Below are positions 23,599 to 32,034 of a stretch of 40,915 bases of DNA, piece after piece. The first letter of the stretch is position 1. Each line of letters begins with the position of its first letter. The notes under the pieces are model-generated. The model saw only the letters and a program-made list of their open reading frames with translations. It was not told the DNA's origin and made no database searches. Source of the stretch: an uncultured Eggerthella sp. (GTDB taxonomy: Bacteria > Actinomycetota > Coriobacteriia > Coriobacteriales > Eggerthellaceae); NCBI GenBank assembly GCA_900548955.1, contig URMQ01000002.1, positions 1 through 40,915 on the forward strand, in the 5' to 3' direction. A program made the translations under genes and the position numbers.

Positions 23599-24621
23599 AT
23601 GACTGCGTTAGGAATTCTTTGGTTCATCCTTATTGCCGTCCTTATTGCGGGATACTTCATTCTGGACGGATTCGACCTTGGTGCCGGTGTTCTTTCTCCT
23701 TTTGTAGCTAAGGACGAAAAAGAAAAAGCAGTCGTACGCCGCAGCGTTGGTCCTGTTTGGGACGGTAACGAAGTTTGGCTGCTTACTGCTGGTGGTGCAT
23801 TGTTTGCCGCATTTGCTCCCGCCTATGCAACGACATTTTCTGGCTTCTACTTAGCCGTAATGCTGGTTCTGTTTGGCCTGATTGTGCGTGCAGTATCACT
23901 TGAATATCGTGCTCATGATCCTAAATGGAAGGGCATTTGGGATGCCCTGTTCTTCATTGGCTCTTTGCTCCCCGCTTTGTTGTTCGGCGTAGCAATTGGC
24001 AACGTTTATGCAGGTATTCCTATGAATGCAAATGGCGACTACATTGGCATTCCGCTGCTTGGCTTGGTAACTCCTTTCACCCTGCTTTGCGGATTGCTAG
24101 GCTTGTCCATCTTCCTTACTCAGGGTGCAACCTGGCTTGCTCTGAAGGCTCCAAAGCCTTCCGCTATTCAGGCTCGCACTGCAGGATTGCGCCGTCCTCT
24201 GGCTTGCGTAAGCTTGGTACTGTTTATCGTAGTGACCATTTACGCTTTAGTAGGAATTCAGCCAACTATGGATCCTATGCTTGAGATAGTTCGTCGGGTA
24301 GTATTCGTGCTCGTAGCTGCTGCATTCATTGGCGTAATTGCCACCTCTAAGGAAGGCGGAAACGATCTTGTTCCGTTTATTATCAGCAGTGCCTCTGCTT
24401 TGCTTTTGATCGTGCTGTTCGCAGCTTCCATGTTCCCGAACTTGGTAGTAGCAACCGCTGGTGAAAGCATTACCATTGCAACTGCTGCATCATCCGATTT
24501 GGCACTTACCTGGATGACCATCATTACGTGCATCGGCTTGCCGCTTGTACTGATTTACCATGTAATTATTTATCGCACCTTCCGCGGTCGTTTGACCGAC
24601 GAAGATCTTCAAGAATACTAA
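23599..24621 (+). CDS. cydB: Cytochrome bd oxidase subunit II
   Basis: A 340-residue membrane protein with the CydB signatures GYFILDGFDLGAGVL, GPVWDGNEVWLLTAGGALFAAFP-like stretch (here FAPAYA) and LEYRAHDPKW. It begins 2 nt after the cydA stop, so translation is coupled. Its C-terminus runs to about residue 330 in eight to nine helices, as usual. A hairpin terminator follows before cydD, so the oxidase subunits may be made in excess over the CydDC exporter. Confidence 0.96.
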   Translation: MTALGILWFILIAVLIAGYFILDGFDLGAGVLSPFVAKDEKEKAVVRRSVGPVWDGNEVWLLTAGGALFAAFAPAYATTFSGFYLAVMLVLFGLIVRAVSLEYRAHDPKWKGIWDALFFIGSLLPALLFGVAIGNVYAGIPMNANGDYIGIPLLGLVTPFTLLCGLLGLSIFLTQGATWLALKAPKPSAIQARTAGLRRPLACVSLVLFIVVTIYALVGIQPTMDPMLEIVRRVVFVLVAAAFIGVIATSKEGGNDLVPFIISSASALLLIVLFAASMFPNLVVATAGESITIATAASSDLALTWMTIITCIGLPLVLIYHVIIYRTFRGRLTDEDLQEY

Positions 24622-24637
24622 TCTTGAGTGAACATCC

Positions 24638-24678
24638 AAGGCCGCTGCGGAGTGCTTCTTTGCAGCGGCCTTATTATT
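24638..24678 (+). terminator. Hairpin terminator between cydB and cydD
   Basis: AAGGCCGCTGC (24638-24648) and GCAGCGGCCTT (24662-24672) form a perfect 11-bp stem, followed by ATTATTT. The tail is not a pure T-run, so partial read-through into cydDC is likely. Confidence 0.75.
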
Positions 24679-24736
24679 TAACCGTCGAAGAGGAATGCCT
24701 TATTGTCTAACTGTTGAAGAGGAACCCTGCTATGAT
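24679..24736. repeat. 29-bp tandem duplication covering the cydD ribosome site
   Basis: Units at 24679-24707 and 24708-24736 share TAACYGTYGAAGAGGAA and several later positions. The second copy supplies the cydD SD (AGAGGA) and, eight nt on, its ATG. The first copy has the same SD with no start codon. Confidence 0.7.
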
Positions 24737-26768
24737 TGACCGCCTGCTTTTCACTATCAAAGGAGTTCACGCAGCTTTGCGAAACTGCGTGTTCTTTTCC
24801 TTTGTTGCAGGCGCCCTAATTATCATAGAAGCGCTGTGCCTTACTACTACCCTTGTTAATCTGTGGTACAGCCATGCGCTTATTGAGCAGATCCCTTACA
24901 TTGCAGGGTTCTTATGTTGCCTTATTGCTCGCCAAATTCTTGACAACACCCAAGCAGGCTGGCTTGAAAAATTCGCTGGACAGCGCGCCGATGAATTCAG
25001 AGATGCTCTTTTCGAAAAACTTTTCAAGCAGGGGCAAACACTCATTCAAGAAAAAGGCACAGGCGGATTTGCCACCCTCTTAATTGAAGGCGTTGACCAA
25101 GTTGAGTCATACCTTCGTATGATTCTTCCTCGCATGACCAAACTTGTAGTCATTCCCATGATGCTATTGGTGCTGTTGTTTATTTTCGACTGGGTATCTG
25201 CGCTCATCGGGCTTTTAGTCTTTCCTGCCATCATTTTGCAGATGGTGTTAATTGGCCATACCGCAAGTCTTGAAGCAGGAAAACAGCACAGCGAATATCA
25301 GCGTTTGGCGAACCATTTCCTTGATTCCGTCCGCGGCATAGATACCCTCAAATTCTTCGGCAGAAGTAAGGCGCATGCTCAGCGAATTTACGATTCAAGC
25401 GAGCGTTTCCGTAAAGCCACCATCAAAACGCTACGTGTTGCTACCTTATCTGGCGCTGTGCTTGATGCTTTTTCTACTATTTCGATTGCCGCCATTGCTG
25501 TTATGCTTGGCTTTCGCTTGGTTGACGGGTCACTTGCCTTGTACCCAGCGCTGTTTGTGCTGGTAATAATGCCTGACTATTTCAAACCCATCCGCGAGTT
25601 CGCCTCAGACTATCACGCATCCTTAGACGGAAAGAACTCGCTGAAATCTATTCTGAATGTGTTAGACGGTGGCGCGGTAATTAAAGCTAGCGAAGAAATT
25701 GAACGCAGCAATGAATTTGAAAGCGAAAAATATCGAGACGAAAAATCCCAAGGTGAAAAATCCCAGACGGCAGGAACACTAAGGGCAGAAGCAAAGCCTA
25801 ATAAATTCGAAAAACCCCAGATGCCAGAAGAGCCCCCGACGGCGAAAGATCCCCAAGCAGCGAAAGAGTCTTCCAGTGAAGAAAGCGCCTTGCCTTCGCT
25901 TGAGCTTCGCGCTATTTCGTTTGCTTATAGCAAGCCTAATGGCGAAACCTCTTCAAGCGGTAATATGCCTATCGCAAACGCGAAAAGCAGTGGGTCTGAA
26001 CCAAATACATCTAGCGAGACCTCTGAAAGCACCTCAACTTCTGCACCATCGTTTGTCTTAGACAATATATCTGCCTCGTTTTCTGGCGCACAACGCGTAG
26101 GGATTATCGGGCCTTCCGGAAGCGGAAAAAGCACGTTGGCACATATATTGGCAGGATTAAACAATCCCACTTCAGGGGAATTCGTCTTGAATGGCACTGC
26201 CATCTCGACGCTCAATACCGCATCATGGCACCACCAAGTTGCCTACATCCCTCAAGATCCGCACATTTTCCATGCCTCTTTGCGTGATAACCTTGCGTTT
26301 TATCATCCTGGCGCTTCCGATGACGCGCTTGCTCAGGTATGTACCATGATGGGTCTTAATTCGCTCATCGAAGAGCTACCTCAGGGAATTGACACCATCA
26401 TTGGAGAAGGAGGTCACACTCTAAGTGGTGGCCAAGCGCAGCGCATTGCCTTCGCACGCGCCTTTTTGAAGGATGAATGCAAGGTTCTGATTTTTGACGA
26501 ACCTACCGCACATTTAGATATTGAAACCGAACTCGAACTTAAAGAGCAGATGCTTTCTTTGATGGAAGGGAAACTAGTTTTCTTCGCAACGCATAGATTG
26601 CACTGGTTGTCCGCCATGGATACGGTGCTAATCTTGCGCAACGGTAAGCTGGTTGCGCAGCAAACCGAACCGCAGGCCGCACAGCGTCGTACTACGCAGC
26701 GCCTCGAACATTCAGCCGCATCGCAGTTCGCGCAGCAGACCACGCAAGGAGGTGAACCCCATGAGTAG
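24732..26768 (+). CDS. cydD: Thiol/haem ABC exporter subunit CydD, with two low-complexity inserts
   Basis: A 678-residue half-transporter that with CydC exports glutathione/cysteine or haem-related compounds needed for cytochrome bd assembly. Residues 1-310 form the membrane domain. The nucleotide-binding domain has Walker A GPSGSGKST (460-468), Q-loop YIPQDPHIF, signature LSGGQAQRIAFARA and Walker B KVLIFDEPTAHLD. Two Glu/Lys/Ser/Pro-rich stretches are unusual: residues 320-386 in the linker, and 402-440 inside the first strands of the nucleotide-binding domain. The family is normally about 560-590 residues. I chose ATG 24732 (AGAGGA upstream) over an in-frame TTG 18 nt earlier. It overlaps cydC by 8 nt. 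Confidence 0.93.
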   Translation: MIDRLLFTIKGVHAALRNCVFFSFVAGALIIIEALCLTTTLVNLWYSHALIEQIPYIAGFLCCLIARQILDNTQAGWLEKFAGQRADEFRDALFEKLFKQGQTLIQEKGTGGFATLLIEGVDQVESYLRMILPRMTKLVVIPMMLLVLLFIFDWVSALIGLLVFPAIILQMVLIGHTASLEAGKQHSEYQRLANHFLDSVRGIDTLKFFGRSKAHAQRIYDSSERFRKATIKTLRVATLSGAVLDAFSTISIAAIAVMLGFRLVDGSLALYPALFVLVIMPDYFKPIREFASDYHASLDGKNSLKSILNVLDGGAVIKASEEIERSNEFESEKYRDEKSQGEKSQTAGTLRAEAKPNKFEKPQMPEEPPTAKDPQAAKESSSEESALPSLELRAISFAYSKPNGETSSSGNMPIANAKSSGSEPNTSSETSESTSTSAPSFVLDNISASFSGAQRVGIIGPSGSGKSTLAHILAGLNNPTSGEFVLNGTAISTLNTASWHHQVAYIPQDPHIFHASLRDNLAFYHPGASDDALAQVCTMMGLNSLIEELPQGIDTIIGEGGHTLSGGQAQRIAFARAFLKDECKVLIFDEPTAHLDIETELELKEQMLSLMEGKLVFFATHRLHWLSAMDTVLILRNGKLVAQQTEPQAAQRRTTQRLEHSAASQFAQQTTQGGEPHE

Positions 26769-28782
26769 CAACTCCAACAAAGTCTCCAGCAAAGAGGCCA
26801 CCTTTTCCTGGAAAAACGATTCATGGGTGAAGCCCTACCTGAGTCGCTATAAAAAGACACTTTGTCTTGCAATCTTTTTAGGAGTGCTCACCATTGGGTT
26901 TGCCGCCGCGTTGATGTTTACTGCTGGCCTGTTAATCGGACAATCCGCAGAAATGCCTTATTCCATTTTGCTGCTGGGAACCCCGCTGCTCTGCGTTCGC
27001 ATATTCGGCATTGGCAAACCTCTACTTCAGTACGCCGAACGTCTCACCAGCCACGATTGGGTATTACGCATGACTTCAAGTCTGCGTGTAAAACTCTACC
27101 GCTCTTTTGAATCTAATGGCATTTTCTTCCATTCACTCTATCGCTTGGGCGATGCTCTTGGCTTGCTAGCAGAAGACATTGGCCATATTCAGAATTTGTA
27201 TCTTCGAACCATATTCCCCACGCTAATTGCCTGGATTTTAGGAGCGCTTCTTGTTATTGGCTTTGGTTGTTTTACCTGGTGGATGGGTATTCTTGTATTA
27301 TTGCTGCTCCTTGTTGAGCTGATAATAGTTCCCCTTATTTCCGTGTCCGTAAATGGGGCGCGCCTAGCACAGCATAAATCCCTTAAAGCGTCCTTGTATA
27401 CCGAAGTCACTGATGATGTACTGGGTATAACCGACTGGATTTTATCGGGACGTTTCAGCGACTACCTTTCCCACCACAAGAAAACCCAGCAAAAACTACG
27501 TGCGCTTGAGCACGCAGGTCACGCGTTTGATAAAAAGCGTGACATTTTGCTGCAGGTATTTTTTGGACTCGGAGCAGTCGTGGTCCTTTTCTGGGCGGCA
27601 ATGCAGTTCGGTGGACAAACAGGAGGAAATTCCAACTGGATACTTGCCTTTGTGCTGGGCTACTTCCCCTTGATTGATGCCTTCGCGCCCCTATCTGCCG
27701 CAGCCACCGAAGCACGATCGCATCAAGATTCGATAGAACGTCTTAATAATCTTCCTCAGATCGAAGAAGACGCCACGGCAGCTACGCTGCAGCACGAAAC
27801 TGATCGCGCATTGGACGTAAGCGAGCCGGAGGCAGGCGTGTCTGATGCAAGTGTGCCGGGTGCAAGCGTGTCGAACGGAAGCGCGTCAGATGTAAGCTCG
27901 TCTGCCTCAAGCAAGTCAAGCACAATCACGCCTGACGTAAAACAAAACCCCTGCGATGTGATACTTGAAAACGTTTCGTTCTCTTATCCGGGATCGACCC
28001 GACTGCTTATCGATAATCTATCTTTGCGAATTCACGCAGGAGAAAAAGTAGCAGTTTTGGGAAGAAGCGGAGCTGGGAAATCTACCCTAGCTTCCCTTAT
28101 TCGAGGCGATCTTATTCCGACCTTGGGGCAGGTTCTTATCTCTGAGCAGGTTCATGAAAAAGAACACGTATCGAACGACACGCCACATACGCCGAACGAC
28201 GCATCACGCATACCGAACGATGCGCCACATACGCCGAACAACGCCGCCCTTTTCCCAACCTGTACACTTGACGATAATGCCGCCCGCTACTTTGGCGTTA
28301 TTCAGCAACGCACTTATCTGTTTAATGCCACCTTGCGCGAAAATCTTCGCATCGGAAACCCTAACGCTAGCGATGAATTGCTCATCGAAACCCTGCATAA
28401 CGTTGGGCTAAAAGCTTTGTTTGAGCGTCTTCCTAAAGGACTTGACACTCTTGTTAACGAAGCGGGATTTGGCTTTTCTGGCGGAGAACGCCACCGCATA
28501 GCTCTAGCGCGCGTTCTTCTTCAAGATGCGCCTATTATTATCTTTGACGAGCCCATGGTAGGGCTTGACCCTGAAACCGAACAACAGGTTCTCGAAGCTA
28601 TCTTTTCTACCCTGAAAGACAAAACCATCATTATGATTACCCATCACTTGCAGGGCATATCGTTTATGGACCGCGTGCTGTTCTTGAATCAGGGCAACCT
28701 TCGCTTAGACGGAAGTCCTGAAAAACTAAAAGAAACGAACAGCTACTTCCGTAGGCTGCTCGCTCTTGAAAATTATTCCTGA
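26761..28782 (+). CDS. cydC: Thiol/haem ABC exporter subunit CydC, with inserts in linker and ATPase domain
   Basis: A 673-residue partner of CydD. ATG 26761 follows AAGGAGGTG inside the end of cydD; ATGAGTAG serves as start of one gene and stop of the other. Six helices lie within residues 33-310. Walker A is GRSGAGKST (434-442), the signature is FSGGERHRIALAR (572-584), Walker B IIIFDEPMVGLD, with ITHHL as the switch His. Two inserts are odd: residues 340-395 (repeats of VSDASVPGAS and Ser runs), and 464-502 between Walker A and the Q-loop, a Pro/Asn/His repeat (PHTPNDASRIPNDAPHTPNN). The gene ends inside a 14-bp repeat that supplies its stop. Confidence 0.93.
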   Translation: MSSNSNKVSSKEATFSWKNDSWVKPYLSRYKKTLCLAIFLGVLTIGFAAALMFTAGLLIGQSAEMPYSILLLGTPLLCVRIFGIGKPLLQYAERLTSHDWVLRMTSSLRVKLYRSFESNGIFFHSLYRLGDALGLLAEDIGHIQNLYLRTIFPTLIAWILGALLVIGFGCFTWWMGILVLLLLLVELIIVPLISVSVNGARLAQHKSLKASLYTEVTDDVLGITDWILSGRFSDYLSHHKKTQQKLRALEHAGHAFDKKRDILLQVFFGLGAVVVLFWAAMQFGGQTGGNSNWILAFVLGYFPLIDAFAPLSAAATEARSHQDSIERLNNLPQIEEDATAATLQHETDRALDVSEPEAGVSDASVPGASVSNGSASDVSSSASSKSSTITPDVKQNPCDVILENVSFSYPGSTRLLIDNLSLRIHAGEKVAVLGRSGAGKSTLASLIRGDLIPTLGQVLISEQVHEKEHVSNDTPHTPNDASRIPNDAPHTPNNAALFPTCTLDDNAARYFGVIQQRTYLFNATLRENLRIGNPNASDELLIETLHNVGLKALFERLPKGLDTLVNEAGFGFSGGERHRIALARVLLQDAPIIIFDEPMVGLDPETEQQVLEAIFSTLKDKTIIMITHHLQGISFMDRVLFLNQGNLRLDGSPEKLKETNSYFRRLLALENYS

Positions 28783-28835
28783 TCTGGGGTTATTGATCTG
28801 TGGCTGTTAATCTGGAATTATTGATCTGGGTTTAT
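28780..28835. repeat. Four 14-bp repeats covering the stops of two convergent genes
   Basis: TGATCTGGGGTTAT (28780), TGATCTGTGGCTGT (28794), TAATCTGGAATTAT (28808) and TGATCTGGGTTTAT (28822) are contiguous. The first T-G-A is the cydC stop. The fourth unit contains the minus-strand stop of the CorC-like gene (TAA, 28834-28832). No hairpin terminator is seen between these genes. Confidence 0.92.
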
Positions 28836-30151
28836 TCTTCTGACGGAGGATCAATATGCTCAATAAGTACACTGATCTTATCGATGCGATAACCATCCAT
28901 AATATTGGTTACAAGCGTAAACTTCTTATCTTCATGAATAAGTTCGTACTGGTCGCCTTCTTCAGGAATCTTGTCGAGCAAATCAAGCATTAAGCCACCC
29001 GCAGTTTCATAGTCATACACAGGAACTGGTTCGAAGCCCAAGAACTCAACGAACTGATCAACAGGAAGCGATCCGTCTACCACGTACTGATTTTCGCGAA
29101 CCTTTAAGATTTCATCCTGATCATCATGCAAGTATTCATCTTCCATACGACCAATAATCTGCTCAACAACATCACTCATGGTTACGATGCCAGACGTGCC
29201 ACCATGCTCATCAACAACCACAGCAATCTTGGTGTGCTTTGCCTGAAGCATCTGCATCAGCTTAGAAAGAGATAAGCTTTCGGGAACTGCTTGAATAGTA
29301 CGGATGCGAAGATCTTTCATCGTAGAATCCTCAGAAAGCATGTAAGCATCCTTAATGTGAACAAAGCCAATGATATTGTCTTTGTCTTCTTTATACACAG
29401 GGTAGCGCGTGAATTTGTTCGCACCCATGATTTCGAGATTAGTTTCAAGACTTTCATCCAAGTCAATTGCCACAACCTCGGTACGAGGAGTCATGATTGA
29501 TTCGGCATCCTTGTCGTCCAAATCAAAGATATTATCCAAATACTGATACTGATCCTGCTCAATAGAGCCCGATTCTGCGCTTTCTTCCAAAAGAATCTTA
29601 ATTTCCTCTTCGGTATACGCATCGTGTTCTTTAGATACATCATGACCCGTCAGACGCATAATGCCATTGGTCAACGTATTGAACAACCACATAATGGGAT
29701 AAGTCATCATGTAGAACGCATGCAGAGGACCTGCAGTATGCAGCGCGTAGCTTTCGGTATTCAAAATAGCCATGGACTTAGGTACCAATTCGCCTACCAC
29801 AACATGAAGCGCTGTCATGATGAAGTAGCCAATAGCAACCGAAATTGCTGTTACGGCAGCGCTAGGCAAATTAAGTGCAGCAAACACCGGATGGAAAAGA
29901 GCAGAAATCGCTGGTTCACCCAACCAACCTAATGCCAGCGAAGCTAACGTAATGCCCAGCTGACAAGCAGACAAATACGCGTTTACATTATCTGCAATAT
30001 GAGCTGCTCGTTTTGCGCCCGGTTTTCCTTCTTCAACAAGAAGTTCTACCTGCGATTTACGCACGCGCACTAAAGAAAATTCCGCCATAACGAAAAAGGC
30101 GTTCATCAACAAGAAGAAAACTACTAATAAAAGACTTACCCAGATTGGCAT
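28832..30151 (-). CDS. CNNM/CorC-type integral membrane protein (DUF21-CBS-CorC_HlyC)
   Basis: A 439-residue protein with an N-terminal DUF21 membrane domain (about 1-135: LLLVVFFLLMNAFFVMAEFSLV, then ACQLGITLASLALGW), two CBS domains (about 200-330: MTPRTEVVAIDLDES, then HGGTSGIVTMSDVVE) and a C-terminal CorC_HlyC domain (about 345-430). Bacterial members are involved in magnesium or cobalt efflux and resistance; older annotations say hemolysin, which has little support. ATG follows AAAGGAA about nine nt upstream. A good promoter is found some 400 nt upstream, so the gene has a long leader with a possible small coding frame. Confidence 0.92.
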   Translation of the reverse strand: MPIWVSLLLVVFFLLMNAFFVMAEFSLVRVRKSQVELLVEEGKPGAKRAAHIADNVNAYLSACQLGITLASLALGWLGEPAISALFHPVFAALNLPSAAVTAISVAIGYFIMTALHVVVGELVPKSMAILNTESYALHTAGPLHAFYMMTYPIMWLFNTLTNGIMRLTGHDVSKEHDAYTEEEIKILLEESAESGSIEQDQYQYLDNIFDLDDKDAESIMTPRTEVVAIDLDESLETNLEIMGANKFTRYPVYKEDKDNIIGFVHIKDAYMLSEDSTMKDLRIRTIQAVPESLSLSKLMQMLQAKHTKIAVVVDEHGGTSGIVTMSDVVEQIIGRMEDEYLHDDQDEILKVRENQYVVDGSLPVDQFVEFLGFEPVPVYDYETAGGLMLDLLDKIPEEGDQYELIHEDKKFTLVTNIMDGYRIDKISVLIEHIDPPSEE

Positions 30152-30209
30152 GTATTAATCGTTCCTTTCAACAAGCCTTAAGAAATTTCCAAATACTTGC
30201 CTTGAACTA

Positions 30210-30407
30210 CTACACGGCAATCTCCCCCTTTAGGGAAAGATGCGAAACAAAACCGAGCTCCTCTGCAAAGGAGCGCATTTGAGCATAAGAAAACGCAGTC
30301 TTGTCACACAAAGACATAGACCGCGCTGGACTAGATGCAAAATACGTATGTGCTACAAAGCGTTTTCGAGCCGAACAACATCGACCGCCGCCGTCGGAGT
30401 CATTCAC
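30210..30407 (-). CDS. Possible small upstream coding frame, 65 codons
   Basis: A GTG at 30407 preceded by AAGGAG (11 nt gap) opens a 65-codon frame in the leader of the CorC-like gene, ending 58 nt before that gene. The product is Cys/Arg/Ser-rich at the start and more ordinary at the end (FSYAQMRSFAEELGFVSHLSLKGEIAV). It resembles no family I know. It may be a regulatory upstream frame, a real small protein, or chance. Confidence 0.3.
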   Translation of the reverse strand: MNDSDGGGRCCSARKRFVAHTYFASSPARSMSLCDKTAFSYAQMRSFAEELGFVSHLSLKGEIAV

Positions 30408-30559
30408 GACAGCTAAATCTCCTTATCTGGTAACAGCACAGAACTGTTTCCATCGCGAACTAATGTTCAGTCGAATCGGTAGCGCTTCTTAAACGTTCCC
30501 CCAAGTATTTCCTCGACTACTGGACAAACATCGAACGCGTTCCAATTCGCTAATACATC

Positions 30560-30587
30560 ATGGTATCAATGCGGAAAGCTTTGTCAA
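30560..30587 (-). promoter_or_regulatory. Promoter for the CorC-like gene
   Basis: A perfect TTGACA (30587-30582), a 16-nt spacer and TACCAT (30565-30560) on the minus strand, starting about 35 nt beyond the stop of the upstream serine-hydrolase gene. This places the transcript start near 30553, roughly 400 nt before the CorC start codon. Confidence 0.55.
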
Positions 30588-30621
30588 TTATCTTCGGGGC
30601 AGACGTGACGTCTTCACAAAC

Positions 30622-32022
30622 TTAGCGCAGCTTAAAAAGCTCTCCGATAATGCTGGTAAGTTTTTCTCTGTGGCCTGCACTATCAGGCGCGCTACTCATA
30701 ACCGACATTACATAGGTTGTTCCGTTGCATTCAATTAATCCCGCATCGCACAAACCACTAAAACGGGGGCTAGACGCAATCCATCCCGCCTTATTCATAA
30801 CTGTTGCTGAACTGCCGGCACCTAAAGGATTCGCTGCTGAATTAGCGGAACTCGTAGCGTCGGCAGAACCCGTAGCGTCGGCAGAACCCGTAGCGTCGGC
30901 AGAACCCGCGCCAGAACCCGAAGTGTCAGTAGAGGCTGCAACATCAGTGGTTAACCCTGCCGCTTCCGAAGTGATAACTTCTCCTACCCCATCACGAATA
31001 AAGGAAACGTTAGTCTGAGTGTAAATTTCACGCAGGTGCTGCGCTGCCGAAGTGCCACTTTGTAGATAATTGTAAATATGGAACCACAGCAAGGCAGACT
31101 CTCTTGCCGAATAGCGCGGGAAGTGCGTGTCGTGCACGATATCTGAATTTATCCCGCACGATTCAATCCAACTTGCAAATCCCGCACCATCATAGCGATT
31201 TCGCAAATTCGAAAAAGCATTGTTATCTGAATAGCGCACCGACGCATCCATAAGACTTACCGCAGAAGAAGACAGCCCTGCTTCCCCGTCCGCCAAATGC
31301 TCACTTAGATATGCCGCGTATATTCCCTTAAAAGAACTTGCCCCATAGATGCGAGTATCCAAGTTGTAAGCAACGCCTTGACCTGTACTTAGATTCAAGA
31401 AGAAACAACCAACCGAATAGCCTTCAGATTCCATTGAATCAATTGCCGCATCAAGAGCTGCCATGTCTTTTTCTTCATTCTGACCTAAAGATTGACCCTC
31501 GATTAAAGAAAAAGCCTGCGCAGCCTGGTTGGCGCCATCGACCTCCTGGAGAGCATCCACAGTAATATACATTTTCGCTAAAGCGCTTTGCGCACTGCGC
31601 TCTGCACTTTGTGTCAGGCAAGAGGCACCCGTCTTTGCTGCATCCAAGGCAGCCTGCTCTACTACTTGTTTGCGAAAAACACTTTGCGCAATGGTGGAAG
31701 ATTCCACTGAAGGAATGCTCTCTTGCACCGCGCGATCCCCTAGCGTGAACGATACCCCCGTACAAACGCAAACCAGAATAAGGCCCAAACCACCCGCAAG
31801 TACCGATATGCGATGTTGGCAAACATATGTTTTTCCTTGACGAATCTTGCGCTGTAATACGTCTTTGAAATACTGCTTTGCATTTCCATTTTTAAGTTCC
31901 GTCGGAATTACGTTGCCATCTTTCAAAGCCGCACAAACGAAGCAAGCTGATCTTTGAGCGGCTTTTTGAATAGCACTACGAATCGCATCGAGTAGGTCTT
32001 TGTTGGAGTGGGAGTTTCTCAT
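30622..32022 (-). CDS. Membrane-anchored serine hydrolase of the class A beta-lactamase fold
   Basis: A 466-residue protein with a basic 70-residue cytosolic part, one membrane helix (ISVLAGGLGLILVCVCTGVSF, 72-92) and an external catalytic domain. The three penicillin-recognising motifs can be seen: SSFK (229-232), SDN (265-267) and KAG (411-413) in place of KTG. Such proteins may be beta-lactamases or peptidoglycan-modifying enzymes; no known resistance enzyme is matched. Just before the KAG motif lies a 45-residue Ala/Ser/Thr/Gly insert with three SADATG-type repeats. ATG 32022 has no SD motif but a TATTAT six nt upstream, suggesting a leaderless message. It stands upstream of the CorC-like gene. 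Confidence 0.83.
   Translation of the reverse strand: MRNSHSNKDLLDAIRSAIQKAAQRSACFVCAALKDGNVIPTELKNGNAKQYFKDVLQRKIRQGKTYVCQHRISVLAGGLGLILVCVCTGVSFTLGDRAVQESIPSVESSTIAQSVFRKQVVEQAALDAAKTGASCLTQSAERSAQSALAKMYITVDALQEVDGANQAAQAFSLIEGQSLGQNEEKDMAALDAAIDSMESEGYSVGCFFLNLSTGQGVAYNLDTRIYGASSFKGIYAAYLSEHLADGEAGLSSSAVSLMDASVRYSDNNAFSNLRNRYDGAGFASWIESCGINSDIVHDTHFPRYSARESALLWFHIYNYLQSGTSAAQHLREIYTQTNVSFIRDGVGEVITSEAAGLTTDVAASTDTSGSGAGSADATGSADATGSADATSSANSAANPLGAGSSATVMNKAGWIASSPRFSGLCDAGLIECNGTTYVMSVMSSAPDSAGHREKLTSIIGELFKLR
30853..30906. repeat. 18-bp perfect tandem repeat, three copies, in frame
   Basis: cgtagcgtcggcagaacc occurs at 30853, 30871 and 30889 without mismatch, with a partial fourth copy. 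It encodes the GSADAT repeats of the serine hydrolase. The six-codon period keeps the frame. Confidence 0.95.
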
Positions 32023-32028
32023 GAGGCA

Positions 32029-32034
32029 ATAATA
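32029..32034 (-). promoter_or_regulatory. -10 element placed for leaderless start of the serine hydrolase
   Basis: TATTAT on the minus strand ends 6 nt before the ATG. No SD is present in between, and a start of transcription 6-7 nt after the -10 falls on the ATG itself. The -35 region is weak. Confidence 0.35.

Larger units (their letters stand above)
30152..30621. other. Long leader region of the CorC-like gene
   Basis: 470 nt between two minus-strand genes. Reading toward the CorC-like gene it holds a promoter (30587-30560), about 150 nt without clear structure, a possible 65-codon frame, a GCTCCT/AGGAGC hairpin at 30257-30274 and the SD. I looked for the conserved GGTGAGGCTCC-type core of the M-box and did not find it. 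Confidence 0.55.

Noticed and set aside
28832..30151. Calling the DUF21-CBS-CorC protein a hemolysin
   Set aside because: The domain set is that of CNNM/CorC metal-ion proteins; the hemolysin label comes from one early annotation.
30152..30621. M-box magnesium riboswitch before the CorC-like gene
   Set aside because: The conserved core sequences of that class are not found on either strand of the leader.
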